From the NCBI RefSeq assembly GCF_004402785.1, contig NZ_SOFP01000036.1, positions 1-39,595 of the forward strand: a stretch of DNA of 39,595 nucleotides, in the 5' to 3' direction. Position 1 is the first letter of the stretch, and every line of letters starts with the position of its first letter. Under the pieces are notes generated by a model. It saw only the letters and a program-made list of their open reading frames with translations. It made no database searches and was not told where the DNA came from. The DNA comes from Cryobacterium algoritolerans. GTDB taxonomy: Bacteria; Actinomycetota; Actinomycetes; Actinomycetales; Microbacteriaceae. The translations under genes and the position numbers were made by a program. Below, piece by piece: positions 34,925-39,595 of this stretch.

Positions 34925-35827
34925 CTATGGCCTGGCGTGCCCGGAGCAGGCCGGCGCGCACGCCGCAGCGCAGGCCTCGCAGACCACGAGCTGTTCCCGG
35001 CAGGAGGCGTCACGGCAGTTGAGCATGTTCTTCGTCGGATCACCGCAGGCCTGGCAACGGCCGAGCACCGCGGTGTGGTCGCTGAAGTCCACGGACATCC
35101 GCTGGTCGAAGACGTAGAGCGACCCGTCCCACAGGCCGTCGTCGCCGAACGCCTCGCCGTAACGCACGACCCCGCCGTCGAGTTGGTACACCTCCATGAA
35201 GCCGCGGTCCTTCATCAGGCCGCTGAGCACCTCGCAGCGGATGCCGCCGGTGCAGTAGGTGACGACGGGCTTGCCCTTGAGATGGTCGTACCTGCCGCTG
35301 TCGAGTTCGGCGACGAACTCGCGCGTCTGGGAAACATCGGGCACGACCGCGTTCCGGAACCGGCCGATCTCCGCCTCGAACGCGTTGCGCCCGTCGAAGA
35401 AGACGACGTCGTCGCCGCGTTCCCCGACCAGCGCGTGCAGCTCGAGCGGGCTCAGTTTTTCCCCGCCGCCGACGACGCCGTCAGCGTTGACCCGGAGTTC
35501 ATCCGGCGCTCCGAAGCTCACGATCTCGTCCCGCACCTTCACAACCAGGCGGGGAAAGTCGAGGCTGAGGCCAGCCTCGTCAAGCGCTGTCCCGTTGCTC
35601 CACTTGAACTCGATCCGTGTGAAAGCCGGGTAGTCGCGGGTCTTCCGCACGTACCGCTTGAGCGCGGCCAGGTCGCCGCCGATCGTGCCGTTCAGCCCCT
35701 GGGTCGAGACCAGGATCCGGCCACGGATGCCCAGCGACTCGCAGAGGTCGCGCTGCCAGAGGCGCACGGCATCGGGGTCGGCCAGCGGCGTGAAGACGTA
35801 GTAGAGCAGGATTTTCGGGATGGCCAT
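34925..35827 (-). CDS. trhO: tRNA uridine 34 hydroxylase TrhO (rhodanese family)
   Basis: A 300-residue protein of the TrhO (YceA) family. In other bacteria these proteins hydroxylate wobble uridine 34 of tRNA to ho5U using O2. An N-terminal acylphosphatase-like domain has [13 protein letters not shown] and GLNGTIGG. The rhodanese domain (about 130-235) carries the active cysteine C192 in [10 protein letters not shown], with the conserved second cysteine C198. The C-terminal tail is cysteine-rich ([27 protein letters not shown]) and may bind zinc. The ATG at 35827 gives the expected N-terminus. Confidence 0.94.
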   Translation of the reverse strand: MAIPKILLYYVFTPLADPDAVRLWQRDLCESLGIRGRILVSTQGLNGTIGGDLAALKRYVRKTRDYPAFTRIEFKWSNGTALDEAGLSLDFPRLVVKVRDEIVSFGAPDELRVNADGVVGGGEKLSPLELHALVGERGDDVVFFDGRNAFEAEIGRFRNAVVPDVSQTREFVAELDSGRYDHLKGKPVVTYCTGGIRCEVLSGLMKDRGFMEVYQLDGGVVRYGEAFGDDGLWDGSLYVFDQRMSVDFSDHTAVLGRCQACGDPTKNMLNCRDASCREQLVVCEACAAACAPACSGHARP

Positions 35828-35836
35828 CGGCCCATT

Positions 35837-36145
35837 TTATCGGCCCCGCCCCGGTGACTGGTCGGAGGTCGTGGCCTGGGGCGCGGAGTGTTCGAGGCGC
35901 TGGAGCACCGTGTGCAGCGCCTCGATCATGCCGAGCTGGTGTCGGTTGATCTCGAGCAGGCTCTCGATGTCGATCTTGGCCGCGACGACGGTGTCGAAAT
36001 CGTGCTGGGCGAGTGGGGCCGCGATCGCGTCCTGCCGCTTCGCGGCGATGAGAAGGATCGCCCCCTGCAGCCCGGCGAGCATGCTGATGAAGAGGTTGGG
36101 CAGAATGAACGGGGAGGGATCCCAGCCGCGGGACAGGGAATTTAG
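35837..36145 (-). pseudogene. Truncated DUF1003 remnant
   Basis: The only start in the frame (ATG, 36082) opens an 81-residue ORF beginning MLAGLQGAILLIAAKRQD, which matches the second half of DUF1003 membrane proteins, including HDFDTVVAAKIDIESLLEIN. The family-like sequence continues upstream of that ATG without any start codon (SLSRGWDPSPFILPNLFIS, back to about 36145). Further upstream it gives way to unrelated Asp-rich sequence. The first membrane helix and the usual N-terminus are missing. I read this as a gene cut by deletion; a short functional product is less likely. It lies 9 bases upstream of trhO on the same strand. Confidence 0.7.
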
Positions 36146-36284
36146 GTCAGGGTGGGCGTCGTCGGCGTCGTCGGGTCGGTAACACTCGGAGTGATCATGC
36201 GGCCCGGTGTATGGCCGGCAATCGGTCGGTCACTCGCCCCGCGGCGGAATCCAAATAGGCTGATGGCAGACATCGGAGGAAAAC

Positions 36285-36845
36285 GTGAGCACACCTGATC
36301 CCCTCGCCCGATTCGGCGAGGTCCCTCTCTTCACCCTCGCCAGCACGGACATGACCGACGGCCGGCCGCTCGCCCCCGCGCAGTACGGCATGGGTTCCGG
36401 AGGTGCTGACGTCTCGCCCCAGCTGTCCTGGTCCGGCTTCCCGGCAGCGGCCCGGAGCTTCGCGGTGACCATGTATGACCCGGATGCGCCGACCGGCTCC
36501 GGATTCTGGCACTGGGCAGTCTTCAACCTGCCGGCAACAGTGACCAACCTCCCGGCGGGCGTCGGCGCGGCCGGCGGGCACCTGCTGCCCGCCGGTGCTA
36601 TGACGCTGCCCAACGAGGCGGGACAGCGCGCGTTCATCGGGGCAGGGCCGCCGGCCGCCACGGGCACGCACCGCTACCAGTTCCTCGTGCACGCGGTGGA
36701 CGTGCCCCACCTTGACGTCGGCCCCGGCTCGACGCCGGCCGTGCTGGGTTTCAACCTGCACTTCCACACCCTGGCCCGCGGCATCCTCGAGGCCACCGGC
36801 GTCTTCGGCGGAGCCTCGGACAACACGGAAGGCTCTGGGAAGTAG
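36285..36845 (+). CDS. YbhB/YbcL-family PEBP-like protein
   Basis: A 186-residue cytosolic protein of the phosphatidylethanolamine-binding/Raf-kinase-inhibitor-like family. The ligand pocket motifs are YDPDAPTGSGFWHWAVFNLP (about residues 64-83) and HRYQFLVHAVD. ADVSPQLSWSGFP precedes them. Its ligand and role in bacteria are unclear. The GTG at 36285 follows a perfect GGAGGAAAAC, and a TAGGCT -10-like box lies at 36256-36261. About 180 bases then separate it from the hydrolase gene; these contain a REP-like element. Confidence 0.92.
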   Translation: MSTPDPLARFGEVPLFTLASTDMTDGRPLAPAQYGMGSGGADVSPQLSWSGFPAAARSFAVTMYDPDAPTGSGFWHWAVFNLPATVTNLPAGVGAAGGHLLPAGAMTLPNEAGQRAFIGAGPPAATGTHRYQFLVHAVDVPHLDVGPGSTPAVLGFNLHFHTLARGILEATGVFGGASDNTEGSGK

Positions 36846-36905
36846 GGCCATCTGCAGCGACGACCGGGGAGTGCTGCCCCGGCCGTCGCCCACCGGCGGT
36901 TCTCG

Positions 36906-36929
36906 GGTCTCGACGGGCCGGACCATCGG
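36906..36929. repeat. Second copy of the REP-like element
   Basis: GGTCTCGACGGGCCGGACCATCGG by position, 19 of 23 bases identical to the element at 6095-6117 when aligned without gaps. It lies between the PEBP-like gene and the hydrolase gene. Confidence 0.4.
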
Positions 36930-37029
36930 CGGTCCGCGGGGAGCACTATCGGAAATTGAGGTGCTCTCAGCTTGCTCACGGTCGGGCGGCATACAGTCCT
37001 CGAGTGATTCAGACCCACCACTCCCTCGC

Positions 37030-38070
37030 ATGACCGCCGGCACACCGCGCAGCAGGCCACGGAAGGACACGGCGCAGAAGGACGCGGCGCGGAAGGACAC
37101 GGCGCGGAAGACCAAACCGCACAAGGAGACCGCGCTTTCGCGCGTTCCGGTCTGGGTCTGGCGGGCGTTGATGCACCGCATCCAGCCCGGCGAACTGCAC
37201 AAGTTCAACGTTCAGCCGATCGACACCGTGGACTACCATCTCGACCTCGATTATGCCGGCGACGGCATCCGTGACCACCGCCTGGACGTGATGGTGCCCC
37301 ACGACGCGCCCGAACCGCTCCCGGTCTACATCTACTTCCACGGTGGCGGCTGGACCTCGGGCGATAAGGCGCCGCTGACCAAGTACTGCGCGAGCCAGGC
37401 GGCCGACGGCATGATCGTGGTCAATGCGAACTATCGGATGGCCACCCACTTCCAGCTCAAACACATGCTCGAGGACGCCAACGAGGTGCTCGACTGGGTG
37501 GCGCGCCACATTCAACGCTTCGGTGGCGACCCGACCCGGATCGTGCTCGGCGGAGACTCGGCCGGCGGGCACATCGCCGCGCTCCTGGCCGCCTCCGCCT
37601 ACGAACCCAAGCTGGCCGCCTACTATGGCATCCGCCCACAGGTCGACCCGGAGAACCTGCGCGGTCTCGTACAGCACTGCAGCATCGCGGATGTCTCGGT
37701 GATGTTCGAGCGCGGCTTCGTGCTGAGCCTCAATTTCCTAAGGATGCTGCTGCCCCAGCGCGGCCGCGGGCTTGTGCTGCGCGCCGCGGCCCGGTTCATG
37801 TCCCCGATCGAATGGCTCGACAGCGGGTTCCCGCCTGTTTTCGTGACCACGTCTGAGCGGGACTACTTCTACCGGGCCAACCTCAACTTCATCGCGGCGC
37901 TTCGTCGCCGGTCGATCGCCGTCGATACGCTGATCTACGAGCGCGGCCAGGCGAACACGCATCACACCTGGCAGCAGGATTCCCGGCACCCCGAGTCGCA
38001 GGAGGTCTACCGCCGCCTCGGAGCCTTCGTGCGCCGGGTCGCGGCACTGCCCACCGCCCTCCCCGTCTGA
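37030..38070 (+). CDS. Alpha/beta hydrolase of the hormone-sensitive-lipase group
   Basis: A 346-residue esterase/lipase-type enzyme. The oxyanion motif HGGG is at 104-107 (YIYFHGGGWTSG), the nucleophile S177 is in GGDSAGG, the acid is probably in TSERDYF, and the base is in the HHTWQ segment. Residues 12-27 are a basic KDTA-type repeat encoded by a 15-bp tandem repeat, giving the N-terminus a strongly positive, disordered lead. The ATG at 37030 has no clear ribosome site. An in-frame GTG at 36961 is an alternative, so the start is uncertain. The 3' end overlaps the convergent LysE-family frame by 64 bases. Confidence 0.88.
   Translation: MTAGTPRSRPRKDTAQKDAARKDTARKTKPHKETALSRVPVWVWRALMHRIQPGELHKFNVQPIDTVDYHLDLDYAGDGIRDHRLDVMVPHDAPEPLPVYIYFHGGGWTSGDKAPLTKYCASQAADGMIVVNANYRMATHFQLKHMLEDANEVLDWVARHIQRFGGDPTRIVLGGDSAGGHIAALLAASAYEPKLAAYYGIRPQVDPENLRGLVQHCSIADVSVMFERGFVLSLNFLRMLLPQRGRGLVLRAAARFMSPIEWLDSGFPPVFVTTSERDYFYRANLNFIAALRRRSIAVDTLIYERGQANTHHTWQQDSRHPESQEVYRRLGAFVRRVAALPTALPV
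37063..37107 (+). repeat. 15-bp tandem repeat in the hydrolase N-terminus
   Basis: Three copies of AAGGACACGGCGCGG with one or two changes per copy, in frame. They encode KDTAQ, KDAAR, KDTAR. The unit is a multiple of three, so copy changes would keep the frame. Confidence 0.85.
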
Positions 38071-38906
38071 AACCCGACCGTGCCCGTCTGAACCGAGTGT
38101 GATTCCGGTCGAGGGTCGCCGTCTGGCCGGTCACTCTCGACGGAACGGGGACAGTCGGCAGGATCAGGATCAGGATCAGGATCAGGATCAGGATCAGGAT
38201 CAGGATCAGGATCAGGATCAGGATCAGGATCAGGATCAGGATCAGGATCAGGATCAGGATCAGGATCAGGATCAGGATCAGGACTGGGCGCCGGTGGCCG
38301 CGAGTACGCCGCGAGGCCGATCATCATCACTCCACCGGTCGCCGAGAGGTTTTCCATCCGCCGCGGCGACTTCGCGAACCAGTCCCTGGCCGAACCTGCC
38401 GCCAGCGCCCATACGCTGTCGCCGACGAGCGCGAGGAACACGAACAACACGCCGAGGGTCATCAGCTGCAGCGGCACGGCACCGGCCCGGTAGTCGACGA
38501 ACTGCGGCAGCACCGCGACGAAGAAGACCATTGACTTGGGGTTGCTGATGCCGACGACCGAACCCTCCGCCAGCAGGCGCCAATTGGACTTGCGGGCGCC
38601 GCTCACCCCGATGTCCCTGGCCACTGCGCGGCGGTGGCGGATGGCGTGGACGCCCAGGTAGACGATGTACGCGGCACCGACGAACTTGATCACGGTGAAT
38701 ACCATCACGGACTGGGTGACGACGGCCCCGAGGCCGAGCGCGACGGCCGCGATCACGGGAACCATACCGAGTGTGTTACCGAGCACGCTGAGGAAGCCGC
38801 CGATGCGGCCGAGCGCCAGTGAACGCCCGATCACGAACAGCACGGTCGGTCCAGGCAGCGCAATCAGCGCGACGGAGGCCAGCGCGAACGTCAGCAGATT
38901 GGGCAA
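38007..38906 (-). CDS. LysE/RhtB-family exporter with Asp-Pro repeat C-terminal extension
   Basis: An amino acid/homoserine-lactone-type exporter. The core (about 207 residues from the TTG at 38906) has six hydrophobic segments and family motifs: PNLLTFALASVALIALPGPTVLFVIGRSLALG, GAAYIVYLGVHAIRHRR and ISNPKSMVFFVAVLPQF. RhtB proteins normally end near this point. Here the frame runs straight into about 20 Asp-Pro pairs (residues 208-249), encoded by a hexanucleotide microsatellite, then a 50-residue Arg/Ser/Pro-rich tail that overlaps the hydrolase gene. I chose the TTG because it gives the family N-terminus; a GTG at 38978 would add 24 unlikely residues. No good ribosome site is seen. The substrate is unknown. 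Confidence 0.8.
   Translation of the reverse strand: MPNLLTFALASVALIALPGPTVLFVIGRSLALGRIGGFLSVLGNTLGMVPVIAAVALGLGAVVTQSVMVFTVIKFVGAAYIVYLGVHAIRHRRAVARDIGVSGARKSNWRLLAEGSVVGISNPKSMVFFVAVLPQFVDYRAGAVPLQLMTLGVLFVFLALVGDSVWALAAGSARDWFAKSPRRMENLSATGGVMMIGLAAYSRPPAPSPDPDPDPDPDPDPDPDPDPDPDPDPDPDPDPDPDPDPDPDPADCPRSVESDRPDGDPRPESHSVQTGTVGFQTGRAVGSAATRRTKAPRRR
38159..38283. repeat. Hexanucleotide microsatellite (GGATCA)n, about 20 copies
   Basis: A perfect tandem array of GGATCA, 125 bases, with no interruption. It lies inside the LysE-family frame, where it encodes Asp-Pro pairs on the minus strand. On the plus strand it reads Gln-Asp. The perfection of the array suggests recent expansion or ongoing slippage; length may vary between isolates or be affected by assembly. 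Confidence 0.97.
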
Positions 38907-38962
38907 CGGAACCGTAGTCGAATGCTGGCCGCGGCGGGGCAGGCTACCATCGCAGGGTGCAT

Positions 38963-39520
38963 ATGCTCTGGCGAACACTCCTCCACAGTCTGTTGTCCCG
39001 CTTCGGCCCCCGGCTGGGCCACTACGACGTCGCCCGCACCCGGTTCATCACCCTGCCGACCGACCAGGACATCCTGCGGCATATGAACAACGGGGTGTAC
39101 CTGTCGATCATGGACATCGCGCGCTTCGATATGCTGCAGCGCACCGGGATTTGGGCGATCTTCCTCGCCAAGGGCTGGTACCCCGTCGTCGTCTCGGAGA
39201 CGATCAGCTTTCGGAAGTCCCTGACCCTCGGCCAGCGCTTCACCGTTGAGTCGCGCATCCTCGGCTTCGACGAGAAGGCCGTCTACGTGGAGCAGCGTTT
39301 CGTGCGAACGGATGCCGACGGTGTGCCTGAGGTCTATGCCCAGGGCTTCATCCGCGGACGATTTCTCAAGCGCGGCGGCGGAGTCGTCACGATCGAGGAA
39401 CTCACCGATGCGGTCGGGGCGGTTCCGGTGTCCGTCACCGTTCCGCACTGGCTGCTGGAGTGGAGCACGGATGTCGCAATGCCCGCGACCCGCGCAGCCG
39501 CCCCCAGCGTCTGGGAGTAG
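38963..39520 (+). CDS. Acyl-CoA thioesterase-like protein (4HBT hot-dog fold)
   Basis: A 185-residue protein with a hot-dog thioesterase fold. The 4HBT-type active region is TLPTDQDILRHMNNGVYLSIMDIARFDML (about residues 31-59), with the Asp/His/Asn layout of this group. SETISFRKSLTLGQRF and AVYVEQRFVR follow. Related proteins hydrolyse acyl-CoA thioesters; the substrate is unknown. I start at the ATG at 38963, with AGGG five bases upstream; a GTG two codons earlier (38957) is possible. A TACCAT -10-like box lies at 38945-38950. It diverges from the LysE-family gene. Confidence 0.85.
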   Translation: MLWRTLLHSLLSRFGPRLGHYDVARTRFITLPTDQDILRHMNNGVYLSIMDIARFDMLQRTGIWAIFLAKGWYPVVVSETISFRKSLTLGQRFTVESRILGFDEKAVYVEQRFVRTDADGVPEVYAQGFIRGRFLKRGGGVVTIEELTDAVGAVPVSVTVPHWLLEWSTDVAMPATRAAAPSVWE

Positions 39521-39523
39521 TCT

Positions 39524-39595
39524 CGCCGGGCAGCGCCCCGCCGGGCAGCGCCCCGCCGGGCAGCGCCCCGCCGGTCAGCGCCCCGCCGGGCAGCG
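39524..39595. repeat. 15-bp GC-rich minisatellite running off the right edge
   Basis: Unit CGCCGGGCAGCGCCC: three identical copies, one with a G to T change, and a fifth that is cut by the end of the window. It begins four bases after the thioesterase stop codon. The total length is not visible. Confidence 0.93.

Noticed and set aside
36195..37208. 337-codon minus-strand open frame
   Set aside because: Antisense to the PEBP-like and hydrolase genes. No family features, and Arg/Gly/Val-rich shadow composition.
38159..38283. CRISPR-like array
   Set aside because: The unit is six bases with no spacers; it is a microsatellite. The 15-bp arrays likewise have no spacers.
38099..38548. Plus-strand frame with a Gln-Asp repeat
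   Set aside because: It arises from reading the microsatellite and the LysE gene on the opposite strand. The minus strand carries clear family motifs.

Overview
The window is about 39.6 kb of very GC-rich, densely packed DNA. Codons end mostly in G or C, GTG starts are frequent, and start/stop overlaps of 1 to 4 bases are common. The gene set points to an actinobacterium, most likely a member of the Microbacteriaceae: Suf-type Fe-S assembly, the coproporphyrin-dependent heme branch with HemQ, a ferrochelatase with Fe-S-type cysteines, and DUF3618 and holin-like envelope proteins. The family assignment is inference from gene content and style; no 16S or other marker is present. It reads as chromosomal core sequence. 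I see no transposase, integrase, phage structural gene, CRISPR array or RNA gene.

Layout. 1-1.8 kb: sufB (cut by the left edge, minus) diverges from an ErpA/IscA-type Fe-S carrier across a 426-base gap. 1.85-6.1 kb: an APC-type permease, an unrecognised protein and a MATE exporter. 6.2-9.1 kb: an M13 zinc endopeptidase and a beta-lactamase-fold protein that has lost its catalytic residues. 9.2-11.4 kb: an NCS1 nucleobase permease translationally coupled to an isochorismatase-like hydrolase. 11.4-13.7 kb: two tandem, related serine esterases, one secreted and one with an added membrane domain. 13.8-16.3 kb: the pyruvate/peptide importer pair cstA-ybdD. 16.5-17.9 kb: glycyl-tRNA synthetase.

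18.0-31.2 kb is a nearly complete heme locus. The minus-strand unit hemA, GNAT acetyltransferase, zinc alcohol dehydrogenase diverges from a plus-strand series: hemE, hemY/cgoX, three small envelope proteins, hemQ, hemH/cpfC, hemC, hemD, hemB, hemL. Together these run from glutamyl-tRNA through glutamate-1-semialdehyde, 5-aminolevulinate, porphobilinogen, uroporphyrinogen III and coproporphyrin to coproheme and heme b. Only the usual upstream glutamyl-tRNA synthetase is not seen. A palindrome lies at the hemA/hemE divergence and is a candidate operator.

31.3-35.8 kb: a small PH-like protein, then a minus-strand series with a DUF1304 membrane protein, an AcuI/YhdH-type reductase, an ABC-2 exporter pair and the tRNA-modifying rhodanese TrhO. 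35.8-36.1 kb holds a decayed DUF1003 remnant. 36.3-39.5 kb: a YbhB-type PEBP protein, an HSL-type hydrolase, a LysE-family exporter whose C-terminus runs into a hexanucleotide microsatellite, and a 4HBT-type thioesterase. A 15-bp minisatellite runs off the right edge.

No clearly new defence or biosynthetic system is visible. The most interesting signals are: the over-represented octamer CGGATGCC/GGCATCCG, which coincides with unusual codon choices; the Asp-Pro repeat tail on the LysE exporter; the beta-lactamase-fold pseudoenzyme; the hemA/hemE palindrome; the envelope trio embedded in the heme operon; and several large hairpins and repeats.
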